Shown here: positions 1 through 7,483 of the stretch, piece by piece
Numbering within the stretch: the stretch's first letter is position 1
How the letters are laid out: each line of letters starts with the position of its first letter
Assembly (NCBI GenBank): GCA_964643615.1
Contig: CAZXTR010000026.1
Coordinates: 1 to 12,632 of the forward strand
Direction of reading: 5' to 3'
Source: CAZXTR01 sp964643615
GTDB taxonomy: Bacteria; Pseudomonadota; Alphaproteobacteria; CAAHEQ01; UBA3637
DNA length: 12,632 nucleotides
The notes under the pieces: model-generated
Seen by the model: the letters and a program-made list of their open reading frames with translations, nothing else
Database searches by the model: none
Told to the model about the DNA's origin: nothing
Made by a program: the position numbers and the translations under genes

Positions 1-1
1 T

Positions 2-3000
2 CATGGTTCTTTGCAAGCGGGTTCATTAACAACCACCTATACAGCTTCACAAGGATTATTGTTAATGATTCCAAATATGTACAAAATTGCAGGGGAATTA
101 ACGCCTTTTGTTATGCACGTAGCTGCACGAGCATTGGCATATCACGCTTTGTCTATTTTTGGGGACCATTCGGATGTTATGGCTTGTCGTCAAACAGGCT
201 TTGCAATGTTGGCTTCGAACAGCGTTCAAGAAGGGGGCGATTTAGCTACTATTGCACAAATCGCATCGTTAAAATCGCGCGTTCCATTCTTGCATTTCTT
301 TGATGGCTTTAGAACTTCTCATGAAATTAACAAAGTTGAAACCATTTCTGACGATGAACTCAAAGAATTAACAAAAGATGTTGATTTTTCCGTTGTATCA
401 AAGAACTCCTTAACCCCAGACAGACCAGTTATTCGTGGCACTGCTCAAAATCCAGATGTGTTCTTTCAAACGCGTGAAGCATCTAATCCGTATTATGACG
501 CAGTTTCTGGAATTGTTGATTCTGCAATGCGAGATTTTGAAAAAGTTACAGGGCGGAGTTACCATTTAATCGATTATGTTGGAGTTCCTGATGCTAAAAC
601 CGTTATTGTCGTGATGGGAAGTGCTGGGGAAACCGCGGAAGAAACTGCAAAATTTTTGAATGCCAAGGGAGAAAAAGTAGGCGTATTAAAGATTCATTTG
701 TATAGACCATTCCCAAAATCAGCTTTTGTTAATGCACTTCCTAAAACAGTTGAAACGATTAATGTCCTTGATAGAACAAAAGAATCAGGCTCTGTTGGGG
801 AACCTTTGTATTTAGACGTCGTTGCTACATTAAAAGAAGCCGGGATTAAAACAATGATTTTAGGAGGACGTTACGGGCTTTCATCCAAAGATTTCACACC
901 CGCAATGGCAAAGGCTGTTTTTGAAAACAAAGATAAAAATCATTTTACAATTGGGATCAATGATGATGTTACATACACATCTTTAAACTACGATACAAAT
1001 TTTGACATTTCTGGCAATAACGTTACGCGTTGCATTTTCTTTGGTTTAGGTGCAGATGGAACAGTTGGAGCCAATAAAAATTCTATCAAGATTATTGCGG
1101 ACGATTCAGATTTTTATGGACAAGCTTATTTCGTGTATGATTCCAAAAAATCTGGTGCAATGACAACTTCGCATTTACGTTTTGCAAAACATCCCATCAA
1201 GGCTCCTTATTTAATTTCAAAAGCAAGCTTTGTTGCAATTCATCACATGCCATTTATCGAAAAGCTGGATATGACGTCTTGTTTGGCAGATAATGGTGTG
1301 TTGTTGATTAATACTCAAGTTTCGACAGATAAAGTATGGGACAGTTTGCCGGCGCCAGTTCAAAAAGATTTGATAAACAAGCATGCTAAACTATATGCGA
1401 TTGATGCTGTTGAAGTGGCCAAGAAAACCGGTATGGGGCGACGTATTAATACGATTATGCAAACATGCTTTTTTGCCATTTCTGGCGTTTTGCCAAAAGA
1501 GGAAGCAATTCTAAAGATTAAAAAATACGCTGAAAAAACATATGCCAAAAAAGATCCGGAAATCGTGTCTGCGAATATATCCGCGATTGATGGTTCTTTG
1601 AAACATTTGCATGAAATTCCATTTGGAGCAATCAACGAAGCACATCCTCGTGAATCCGGGGTGCCTGCAAATGCTCCAGAATTTTTGCAAAAAATCACAG
1701 CACTTATTATCGAAGGTCGCGGAGAAGAAATGCCTGTCTCGGCGTTCAAAGAGGTTGTAGACGGCACATGGCCAGTTGCAACAACACAATACGAAAAACG
1801 GCGCGTTGCAACAGATATTCCTCAATGGAATTCAGATTTATGTATTCAATGTGGAAAGTGCGCAATGGTATGTCCTCATGCAGCTATTCGGTTAAAGGTT
1901 GCGCAAGTAGCTGCTTTGAAAAATGCTCCGGAAGGATTTAAAACCGCGGACTATAAAGGTAAAGAATTTGCAGGTGATAAATTCGTTGTTCAATGTGCCC
2001 CAGAGGATTGCACAGGCTGTACTTTATGCGCAGGCGTTTGCCCTGGAAAATCTCGCGAAAATCCAGAACAAAAAGCTTTAACAATGACTCCTATCGGTCA
2101 AATTTTGGATAGAGAAATCAAAAATTTTGATTTCTTTAAATCTCTGCCAGAAGTAGATAGAACAAAGATTGAACCAAAGTTGGTGAAAAATGTTCAATTA
2201 TTACAACCTCTATTCGAATTTTCAGGCGCCTGTGCGGGATGCGGAGAAACTCCTTATGTCAAATTAATGACTCAATTGTTCGGGGATCGTATTATGGTTG
2301 CTAATGCCACAGGATGTTCTTCAATCTATGGTGGAAACTTGCCAACGACTCCTTATGCTAAAGACAATCATGGCAGAGGACCTGCTTGGGCAAACAGCTT
2401 ATTTGAAGACAATGCTGAATTTGGGTTAGGTATGCGCTACTCTGTTGATAGCAAAATCGATTTTGCCAATCAATTGATTAAAGATTTAGAATCACAAATT
2501 GGCTCAGATTTTGTAACTGCCATCTTAACAGCTGATCAATCTGGCGAAAAAGGATTGTCCGAACAAAGAACACGTGTCAATACGTTAAAACAGAAATTAT
2601 CCGCCTTAACAGACAAAAAAGCAAAACAATTATTTGATTTAGCAGACTATTTTGTCAAAAAATCAGTTTGGATTTTAGGCGGAGATGGTTGGGCATATGA
2701 TATTGGTTATGGAGGCCTCGATCATGCTTTACATTCTGGGAGGAATGTCAATATCTTGGTACTGGATACAGGTGTATACTCCAACACTGGTGGACAACGA
2801 TCAAAAGCAACGCCAATTGGGGCTTCTGCGAAGTTTGCAGTCGCTGGGAATGATTTACCTCCAAAGGATCTAGGTATGATTGCAATGAGTTCTGAAAATG
2901 TCTATGTTGCAAAAGTTGCACTGGGTGCAAATGATGCTCAAACTGTTCGTGCTTTTGTTGAAGCAGAAAGCTTTAATGGACCTTCATTAATTATTGCTTA

Positions 3001-3301
3001 CTCACATTGTATTTCCCATGGTTATGATATTGGGAAGGATGGATTGGTACACCAAAAATTGGCGGTTGAAAGTGGTTTATGGCCGTTATATCGTTTCGAC
3101 CCTCGCTTATTGGCAGAAGGGAAAATTCCTTTACAATTGGACAGTAAAACAACAAAAGAAGTTGCTGAATTTATGGGAACAGAAACACGTTTTAAAATAG
3201 TTCAACGTTCTGATGTAGAACGTTATCAACGCCTTGTTAAAATGGCCGAAGAACGTATTCAAAATCGTTTAAAATTATACGACCATTTAGTAAAAGCGTA
3301 A
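2..3301 (+). CDS. nifJ: Pyruvate:ferredoxin (flavodoxin) oxidoreductase, single-chain PFOR; 5' end cut by window
   Basis: Cytoplasmic homodimer-type enzyme that oxidises pyruvate with CoA to acetyl-CoA and CO2, passing electrons to ferredoxin or flavodoxin. The reading frame is open from base 2 (HGSLQAGSLTTTYTASQG), so the gene starts outside the window. About 1100 codons are present and roughly 70-80 N-terminal residues are missing compared with the usual ~1170-1200. A TTG at 11 is not a real start. In order: the pyruvate-binding domain ending near GDHSDVMACRQTG; the transketolase C-like domain; the gamma domain (GLGADGTVGANKNSI, nt ~1045-1090); two 4Fe-4S motifs, CIQCGKCAMVCPH (from nt 1841) and CTGCTLCAGVCPG (from nt 2009); and the TPP domain with CAGCGETPY (from nt 2231), GGDGWAYDIG (from nt 2678) and SNTGGQRSKATP (near 2780-2815). 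All cluster cysteines and the TPP motif look intact, so it should be active. A strong terminator follows at once, so it ends its transcription unit. PFOR implies anaerobic pyruvate metabolism. Confidence 0.97.
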   Translation, partial: HGSLQAGSLTTTYTASQGLLLMIPNMYKIAGELTPFVMHVAARALAYHALSIFGDHSDVMACRQTGFAMLASNSVQEGGDLATIAQIASLKSRVPFLHFFDGFRTSHEINKVETISDDELKELTKDVDFSVVSKNSLTPDRPVIRGTAQNPDVFFQTREASNPYYDAVSGIVDSAMRDFEKVTGRSYHLIDYVGVPDAKTVIVVMGSAGETAEETAKFLNAKGEKVGVLKIHLYRPFPKSAFVNALPKTVETINVLDRTKESGSVGEPLYLDVVATLKEAGIKTMILGGRYGLSSKDFTPAMAKAVFENKDKNHFTIGINDDVTYTSLNYDTNFDISGNNVTRCIFFGLGADGTVGANKNSIKIIADDSDFYGQAYFVYDSKKSGAMTTSHLRFAKHPIKAPYLISKASFVAIHHMPFIEKLDMTSCLADNGVLLINTQVSTDKVWDSLPAPVQKDLINKHAKLYAIDAVEVAKKTGMGRRINTIMQTCFFAISGVLPKEEAILKIKKYAEKTYAKKDPEIVSANISAIDGSLKHLHEIPFGAINEAHPRESGVPANAPEFLQKITALIIEGRGEEMPVSAFKEVVDGTWPVATTQYEKRRVATDIPQWNSDLCIQCGKCAMVCPHAAIRLKVAQVAALKNAPEGFKTADYKGKEFAGDKFVVQCAPEDCTGCTLCAGVCPGKSRENPEQKALTMTPIGQILDREIKNFDFFKSLPEVDRTKIEPKLVKNVQLLQPLFEFSGACAGCGETPYVKLMTQLFGDRIMVANATGCSSIYGGNLPTTPYAKDNHGRGPAWANSLFEDNAEFGLGMRYSVDSKIDFANQLIKDLESQIGSDFVTAILTADQSGEKGLSEQRTRVNTLKQKLSALTDKKAKQLFDLADYFVKKSVWILGGDGWAYDIGYGGLDHALHSGRNVNILVLDTGVYSNTGGQRSKATPIGASAKFAVAGNDLPPKDLGMIAMSSENVYVAKVALGANDAQTVRAFVEAESFNGPSLIIAYSHCISHGYDIGKDGLVHQKLAVESGLWPLYRFDPRLLAEGKIPLQLDSKTTKEVAEFMGTETRFKIVQRSDVERYQRLVKMAEERIQNRLKLYDHLVKA

Positions 3302-3312
3302 TTTTGCCATTA

Positions 3313-3351
3313 AAAAAATACCGTAGGCTTTTAAAGCCTACGGTGTTTTTT
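3313..3351 (+). terminator. Rho-independent terminator of nifJ
   Basis: A perfect 10-bp inverted repeat, CCGTAGGCTT (3321-3330) and AAGCCTACGG (3334-3343), has a TTA centre and is followed by a T tract at 3346-3351. It begins 12 nt after the nifJ stop codon. The A-rich run at 3312-3318 in front of the stem could let it work on the opposite strand as well, but no minus-strand gene ends here. Confidence 0.93.
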
Positions 3352-3385
3352 ATCGCTGTAAAACAGTAGGCCTTATCAATTTGTC

Positions 3386-3414
3386 TTGACAAAAAAAAGA
3401 ATTGGATTTATTCC
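3386..3414 (+). promoter_or_regulatory. Sigma-70-type promoter for the TPR protein-der operon
   Basis: A consensus -35 box, TTGACA (3386-3391), is followed after 17 bases by TATTCC (3409-3414) as the -10. It lies between the nifJ terminator and the ATG at 3443, where a promoter is expected. The -10 matches only moderately. An overlapping TTTATT (3407-3412) is an alternative at 15-bp spacing. Confidence 0.6.
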
Positions 3415-3442
3415 TTTTCAAATTAATCAAAGGAAAAATAAA

Positions 3443-4117
3443 ATGACAAAAGAAAGAGATGCTCAAGAAATTCAAACCGACATTTTGATTCGAGAATCGG
3501 AAGAAGAAATCCGTAACGAACAAATAAAAGAAACACTTCGTAAACATAGGTGGTTGATTGTTGCATTGGTTGTCATTGCTGTTTTTTCATCAATTGCTTT
3601 TGAAGGCTATCATTCATGGTGGGAAAAAGTGCGTTTGTCTGATTCGGATACTTATGAACAAGCTTCTGTGTTGTACGCAAAAGGAAAAGTTGATGAGGCA
3701 ATTGTAACATATCAATCATTAGAAAACGCAAAGACAAGTTATCAATACCTATCAAAAATGCGTATTGCCGGCATTTATTTTGATCACGGGAAAAAAAAGG
3801 AAGGGTTAGAAGTTTTAAACGATTTACGCCAAGATAAAAAATTACCAGGAAATTTGAAAGCTATCACAGATTTGCAATATGTAGGCAACCAATTGGAAAG
3901 TGGTGATATTAATGTTTTACGGCAAATTTTGGCAATTTATACCGCTCCAGAAAACGCCTTTTACGGAACTGCAAGCGAATTATCGGCACTGCTTTTAATG
4001 CGTGAAAACAAAAACAATGAAGCTAAAGAATTATTGACGAAGGCTATTCAAGCAGGAACTTTAGCCCCGTTGATGAAGGAACGTTTTCAAACTTTAATTG
4101 AAATATTAGAAAAATAA
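3443..4117 (+). CDS. YfgM-like membrane-anchored tetratricopeptide repeat protein
   Basis: A 224-residue protein with a charged N-terminal cytoplasmic segment (1-36), a single hydrophobic helix (about 37-53, LIVALVVIAVFSSIAF) and a periplasmic C-terminal part made of helical TPR-like hairpins (YEQASVLYAKGKVDEAIVTYQ near 71-91, and EAKELLTKAIQAG near 193-205). This layout fits the YfgM/TPR_21 family, ancillary SecYEG-associated proteins in enterobacteria. Its position just upstream of der matches the yfgM-bamB-der order of many proteobacteria, but bamB is absent here. I chose ATG 3443 because AAAGGA lies 8 nt upstream. The in-frame TTG at 3386 lies inside the promoter -35 box and would add 19 residues without a ribosome site. 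The next gene starts one base after the stop, so the two are surely co-transcribed. The family call is good; the chaperone-like role is inferred. Confidence 0.85.
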   Translation: MTKERDAQEIQTDILIRESEEEIRNEQIKETLRKHRWLIVALVVIAVFSSIAFEGYHSWWEKVRLSDSDTYEQASVLYAKGKVDEAIVTYQSLENAKTSYQYLSKMRIAGIYFDHGKKKEGLEVLNDLRQDKKLPGNLKAITDLQYVGNQLESGDINVLRQILAIYTAPENAFYGTASELSALLLMRENKNNEAKELLTKAIQAGTLAPLMKERFQTLIEILEK

Positions 4118-4118
4118 C

Positions 4119-5486
4119 ATGCCAAAGCAAAAAACAATTGCAATTGTCGGTCGTACGAATGTTGGAAAATCAACTTTGTTCAATCGCTTATGTGGAAAAA
4201 AGCAAGCAATTGTTCATGATATGCCTGGTGTTACCCGGGATCGGCACGAAGGCAATGGCCATTTATTGGATATGGACTTCAAGTTAATTGATACAGCCGG
4301 TCTAGAAGAAACAACAGATCTTTCAAAAGCAATGTGGGCACAAACGCAACAAGCTATCATCGAAGCTGATATTATTTTAATGCTCGTTGATGCTCGAGAA
4401 GAAATGACCTATCTTGATAAAAAACTGGCAAAAAGTCTAAGACAATTAAACAAGCCTGTTTTTTTATTGGCGAACAAATGTGAAGGCAACGCACAAACTT
4501 TATCTGCCTCAGAATTTTATGCTTTAGGCTTAGGGACTCCTCTTACAATATCCAGCGAACATGGGCTGGGCTTTTCTGATTTATACCAGTCGTTATTGCC
4601 CTTTTTTGTCTTAGAGAGCAACGAAGAAAGTGAAGAAAAAACAACTCAAGATAATTCAGAAAAAGCCATTAAAATAGCAATTATTGGGCGTCCCAATGTT
4701 GGCAAGTCAACACTCGTTAATCGATTGTTTGGGAAAGAACGCATGTTAACAGGGCCAGAAGCTGGGGTCACAAGAGATGCCATTTCCATATCCATGGAAT
4801 GGAAAGGCAAAAAGATTATCTTAACGGACACCGCAGGTCTACGAAAAAAATCACATATAGATCAATCTTTGGAAAAGATTTCAACAGCCGATACTAAAAA
4901 AGCAATGAATTTCGCAGAAGTAGTCATTGTTGTTGTTGATGCAAATACGCCGCTTGAAAATCAAGATTTACAAATTGCACGCCAAGTTGTAGAAGAGGGT
5001 AGAGCATTAGTTCTCGCCATTAATAAATGGGACACAATTATTACCCAAAGAAAAGTCTTGAACGGTATTAAGGCAAAATTGCACGATTCTCTTCAACAAA
5101 TAAAAGGGGTTCCTCTAGTTACTCTATCCGCAAAAAATGGCGATGGCGTTGATTTGCTGATGAGAGAGGTGTTTCGCATCTATGCTGTTTGGAATAAACG
5201 TGTTCAAACACACAAATTGAATGAATGGTTGCGTCAAATGACGGAAGCCCATCCTCCCCCTGTAGCAAAAAATGGGCGTCGGATTCCTATGCGCTATATA
5301 ACCCAAGTCAATATCAGACCGCCGGCTTTTGTTATTTTTTCAAGTAATCCATCTGAGTTGCCAGAAAGTTATTTGCGCTATCTTTCTAATGGATTGCGTG
5401 ATGATTTTGGATTAAAAGGAATCCCCATTCGCATTGCAATGCGAAAAAGAACGAACCCATACATAAAAAAATCCAAACGCAAGTAA
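4119..5486 (+). CDS. der: Ribosome-assembly GTPase Der (EngA)
   Basis: Essential double GTPase acting in late maturation of the 50S subunit. It is 455 residues with tandem G domains and a C-terminal KH-like domain, the usual family architecture. First G domain: Walker A GRTNVGKST (11-19, with Thr where Pro is common), DTAG (58-61) and G4 NKCE (119-122). The NKxE form is what alphaproteobacterial Der proteins usually carry. An acidic linker (about 167-181) leads to the second G domain: GRPNVGKST (190-198), DTAG (237-240) and NKWD (302-305). The KH-like domain covers about 355-440 and ends in a basic tail (KKSKRK). The ATG at 4119 is one base after the preceding stop with no clear Shine-Dalgarno sequence, so translation is probably coupled to the TPR gene. 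No classical terminator follows directly. Confidence 0.98.
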   Translation: MPKQKTIAIVGRTNVGKSTLFNRLCGKKQAIVHDMPGVTRDRHEGNGHLLDMDFKLIDTAGLEETTDLSKAMWAQTQQAIIEADIILMLVDAREEMTYLDKKLAKSLRQLNKPVFLLANKCEGNAQTLSASEFYALGLGTPLTISSEHGLGFSDLYQSLLPFFVLESNEESEEKTTQDNSEKAIKIAIIGRPNVGKSTLVNRLFGKERMLTGPEAGVTRDAISISMEWKGKKIILTDTAGLRKKSHIDQSLEKISTADTKKAMNFAEVVIVVVDANTPLENQDLQIARQVVEEGRALVLAINKWDTIITQRKVLNGIKAKLHDSLQQIKGVPLVTLSAKNGDGVDLLMREVFRIYAVWNKRVQTHKLNEWLRQMTEAHPPPVAKNGRRIPMRYITQVNIRPPAFVIFSSNPSELPESYLRYLSNGLRDDFGLKGIPIRIAMRKRTNPYIKKSKRK

Positions 5487-5717
5487 ATTTTGCCTACAGT
5501 TAATATTTCCGCGTGATTTTTTCTCTGTTGACAATATCCATATGTGTTTTTTTAGATACAAATTTTCTGAAAATAATTGTTTTGAAAAGACTCGTTCTAA
5601 AGATTGCTTTTTAAAAGCAATCCTAACTACAATTCTTAATTGCTTAGCACGTTTAATTCTTTATTCAAAAAGATAGACAACTATTTCAATGCTTGGTTTT
5701 TAATTAATTCAAAGCAT
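5487..5717. other. Non-coding AT-rich spacer between der and the tRNA genes
   Basis: No convincing coding frame lies here on either strand. It holds an isolated TTGACA (5528-5533) with only poor -10 matches about 17-19 bases on (TTTAGA at 5551 or TAGATA at 5553). There is also a near-perfect inverted repeat, GATTGCTTTT/AAAAGCAATC (5602-5611 and 5613-5622), with no U tract after it. It could be the 3' untranslated region of der, an unrecognised small RNA or plain spacer. I cannot assign a function. Confidence 0.5.
5602..5622. repeat. Inverted repeat (10-bp arms) downstream of der
   Basis: Arms GATTGCTTTT (5602-5611) and AAAAGCAATC (5613-5622) flank one base. As RNA it would form a stem of about 8 bp with a 5-nt loop. 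Neither strand has a following T run, so it is not a textbook intrinsic terminator. It could stabilise the 3' end of the der transcript or form part of a small RNA. Confidence 0.6.
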
Positions 5718-5750
5718 AAAAAAAAGGACACCTAAAGGGGGCATCCTTTT
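5718..5750 (-). terminator. Terminator of the tRNA-Cys/tRNA-Asn unit
   Basis: Read on the minus strand just after tRNA-Asn, AAAAGGATGCC (5750-5740) pairs with GGTGTCCTTTT (5732-5722) around a 7-nt loop. This gives 11 pairs, two of them G-T, followed by an unbroken T run (A run at 5718-5725 on the plus strand). The stem starts 4 nt beyond the encoded CCA, which suits tRNA transcript termination. Plus-strand reading has only four T residues after the stem and would terminate weakly. Confidence 0.85.
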
Positions 5751-5754
5751 CTAT

Positions 5755-5829
5755 TGGCTCTGGCGGCAAGATTCGAACTTGCGACCGATCGGTTAACAGC
5801 CGATTGCTCTACCGCTGAGCTACGCCAGA
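5755..5829 (-). tRNA. tRNA-Asn (anticodon GTT)
   Basis: Full cloverleaf on the minus strand: acceptor arms TCTGGCG (5829-5823) and CGCCAGA (5765-5759), D arm GCTC/GAGC, anticodon stem ATCGG/CCGAT around loop CTGTTAA with anticodon GTT (5797-5795), and T arm GCAAG-TTCGAAT-CTTGC. The discriminator is G, and CCA is encoded (5757-5755). It is the second gene of a two-tRNA unit, about 60 nt after tRNA-Cys, with a terminator directly after it. Confidence 0.97.
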
Positions 5830-5838
5830 ATACGGAAC

Positions 5839-5888
5839 AAAATGAAAAGTACTACAAACACTAACAAAAATCAAGTGCTTTTTCATTT
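5839..5888. repeat. Long imperfect hairpin between the two tRNA genes
   Basis: AAAATGAAAAGTACT (5839-5853) pairs with AGTGCTTTTTCATTTT (from 5874), a stem of about 15 bp with one bulged T, one G-T pair and a roughly 20-nt loop. Read on the plus strand it runs into TTTTTTT (5886-5892), so it could terminate plus-strand transcription before the antisense of tRNA-Cys. Read on the minus strand it lies in the tRNA-Cys/tRNA-Asn spacer, where it could guide processing or attenuate. Confidence 0.55.
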
Positions 5889-5891
5889 TTT

Positions 5892-5966
5892 TGGAGGCCG
5901 GTACCGGAATCGAACCAGTATAAAAGGATTTGCAGTCCTCTGCATGAGCCATTCTGCCAACCGGCC
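5892..5966 (-). tRNA. tRNA-Cys (anticodon GCA)
   Basis: Minus-strand cloverleaf: acceptor GGCCGGT (5966-5960) with ACCGGCC (5902-5896), D arm starting GCAG, anticodon stem GAGGA/TCCTT (one G-T pair) around loop CTGCAAA with anticodon GCA (5933-5931), and T arm ACTGG-TTCGATT-CCGGT with one T-G pair. The discriminator is U, the usual tRNA-Cys identity base, and CCA is encoded (5894-5892). It is the first gene of the two-tRNA transcript. Confidence 0.96.
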
Positions 5967-5985
5967 ATCTATTAAAACGCCATTA

Positions 5986-6013
5986 CTTTTACCATATAAA
6001 AAAAAACCGTCAA
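5986..6013 (-). promoter_or_regulatory. Probable promoter of the tRNA-Cys/tRNA-Asn unit
   Basis: On the minus strand, TTGACG (6013-6008) is followed after 16 bases by TAAAAG (5991-5986). That places the start site near 5979, about a dozen bases before the tRNA-Cys 5' end. The -35 is close to consensus, while the -10 matches at 4 of 6 positions. The spacer contains a T9-10 run. Confidence 0.5.
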
Positions 6014-6025
6014 GGAAAAAATGAA

Positions 6026-6054
6026 TTTCATTGCAAAAAAAAATATTCTATACT
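6026..6054 (+). promoter_or_regulatory. Probable promoter of tolC-popZ
   Basis: A good -10 box, TATACT (6049-6054), lies about 40 bases before the tolC start. The -35 is poor: TTTCAT (6026-6031) at 17-bp spacing. TTGCAA (6031-6036) looks better but would leave only a 12-bp spacer. It is divergent from the tRNA promoter in the same 129-bp gap. Confidence 0.45.
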
Positions 6055-6095
6055 ATCCTTTTCAACTAAGTTAATCGCAATATCAAAGGGGAAAT

Positions 6096-7469
6096 ATGAA
6101 AAATATTCGGAAATTTTTGCTTTTGTCTTGCTTGGCTATTGTTCTTTCAAACAACTTACAAGCACAAACGTTATTGGAAGCCCTTGCTTATACATATAAA
6201 ACAAGCCCATCTATAGAAGCCCAACGGGCTTATTTGCGTTCAATCGATGAACAAGTAGGTATAGCGAAATCAGGCTGGCGTCCTATATTGTCTGCTGAAG
6301 CTAACGTTGCTCACTCCGAACAAAAGTTTAAAAATTACCCTGGAACAAAAGATTTTGATTATGATAACAATGCATATGATGCGGGACTTGTCTTATCTCA
6401 AGCTGTTTTTTCTGGTTTTAAAACGGTTTCATCTGTAAATTATGCCAAAACTCTTATAAAAAAAGGACGGGAGGCGTTGAAAAACGCAGAACAAAATGCT
6501 TTGCTGGCTTCAGCAGTGGCCTATGTAGATGTTATTTCAAGCCGGGCCGTATTGGAATTACAAAAAAATCAAGAACAAGTATTAGGTCGCCATCTGATTT
6601 CATACCAAAAACGATTTAAAGTTGGTGAATTAACCAAAACAGATGTTGCTCAATCTGAAGCGCGTTTTGAAGCTGCAAAAACGAATCGGATTACAGCCGA
6701 AGGGGATTTAGAAACAGCAACCGCGTCTTATATCAGTGCTGTTGGAAATATGCCACCAGAAAAAACGACGATTGAAGATTTAGGAGGGCTTTTACCAAAG
6801 GATTTAAGCGAATGCCTTGCCGTTATGAACGAAAACAATCCCACTTTAAAGGCAAGTCAATATGCTACAGAAGCATCAGAATATAATGTCACATTGCAAA
6901 AAGGTTTTTTATTGCCAGAACTAAAAGTAAATGCAGGCGTTGGCATGCAATGGGAACAACCTTTGCCTCAAATCGACGATAATTACGATGGAGAATATTG
7001 GCAAGTTGGAGCCAGGTTATCTGTCCCTTTATATCAAGGGGGGGGAGAATATGCGAAAGTACGTGAGGCAAAACAATTGTCAAATCAGACTCGTATCAAT
7101 ATGGAACAAGTGAAACGCGATATGACTAAAATTACAACGCAAGCATGGGAAACATATCAAAGCACAAAGTCTTCTATTGTTTCTATTCAGGCTCAAATTA
7201 AAGCCTCTAAAATGGCGTTGGAAGGCGTTATCAGAGAGGCCGACGTAGGTTCAAGAACTGTTTTAGACGTTTTAGATGCGGAACAAGAATATCTTAACAA
7301 TCAAGTCCAATTAGTCACTGCAAAAAGAAATATGACTGTTGCAACATTATCTTTATTAAGTTCGTTGGGAAAAATGACAGCTGAATCTTTAAAATTAAAT
7401 GTTGAAAAATATAATCCGGAAGACTACTATGTTAAAGTCGATGGAAAATTAATAGGCACTGGTATTTAA
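6096..7469 (+). CDS. tolC: TolC-family outer-membrane channel protein
   Basis: A 457-residue outer-membrane efflux/secretion channel that would work with inner-membrane ABC or RND pumps and an adaptor protein. A clear signal peptide is present (basic KNIRK, hydrophobic LLLSCLAIVL, likely cleavage after LQA at residue 23). The mature protein has the two-repeat OEP pattern of long coiled-coil helices and short strands: TLLEALAYTYKTSPSIEAQRA at the start of repeat 1, GWRPILSAEA as its first beta segment, and SVPLYQGGGEYAKVREAKQ opening the helices of repeat 2. Length fits the TolC class. ATG 6096 has AAAGGGG 4 nt upstream. PopZ follows after 14 nt, so they are likely one operon. No pump or adaptor gene is in the window. 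An 8-G run (7038-7045) within the QGGGE codons is striking in such AT-rich DNA. Confidence 0.95.
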   Translation: MKNIRKFLLLSCLAIVLSNNLQAQTLLEALAYTYKTSPSIEAQRAYLRSIDEQVGIAKSGWRPILSAEANVAHSEQKFKNYPGTKDFDYDNNAYDAGLVLSQAVFSGFKTVSSVNYAKTLIKKGREALKNAEQNALLASAVAYVDVISSRAVLELQKNQEQVLGRHLISYQKRFKVGELTKTDVAQSEARFEAAKTNRITAEGDLETATASYISAVGNMPPEKTTIEDLGGLLPKDLSECLAVMNENNPTLKASQYATEASEYNVTLQKGFLLPELKVNAGVGMQWEQPLPQIDDNYDGEYWQVGARLSVPLYQGGGEYAKVREAKQLSNQTRINMEQVKRDMTKITTQAWETYQSTKSSIVSIQAQIKASKMALEGVIREADVGSRTVLDVLDAEQEYLNNQVQLVTAKRNMTVATLSLLSSLGKMTAESLKLNVEKYNPEDYYVKVDGKLIGTGI

Positions 7470-7483
7470 TAAGGAGAGCGCTT

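Noticed and set aside
1360..1825. Two overlapping minus-strand open frames (135 and 104 codons) opposite nifJ
   Set aside because: They lie antisense to a well-conserved part of nifJ, have no family resemblance and no ribosome-binding site, and are chance openings.
3386..3442. TTG at 3386 as start of the TPR protein
   Set aside because: It coincides with the -35 TTGACA. The ATG at 3443 has a Shine-Dalgarno sequence and begins the typical charged N-terminus.
5842..6024. Plus-strand 60-codon open frame across the tRNA-Cys gene
   Set aside because: It is antisense to a complete tRNA cloverleaf, has low-complexity ends and no ribosome-binding site.
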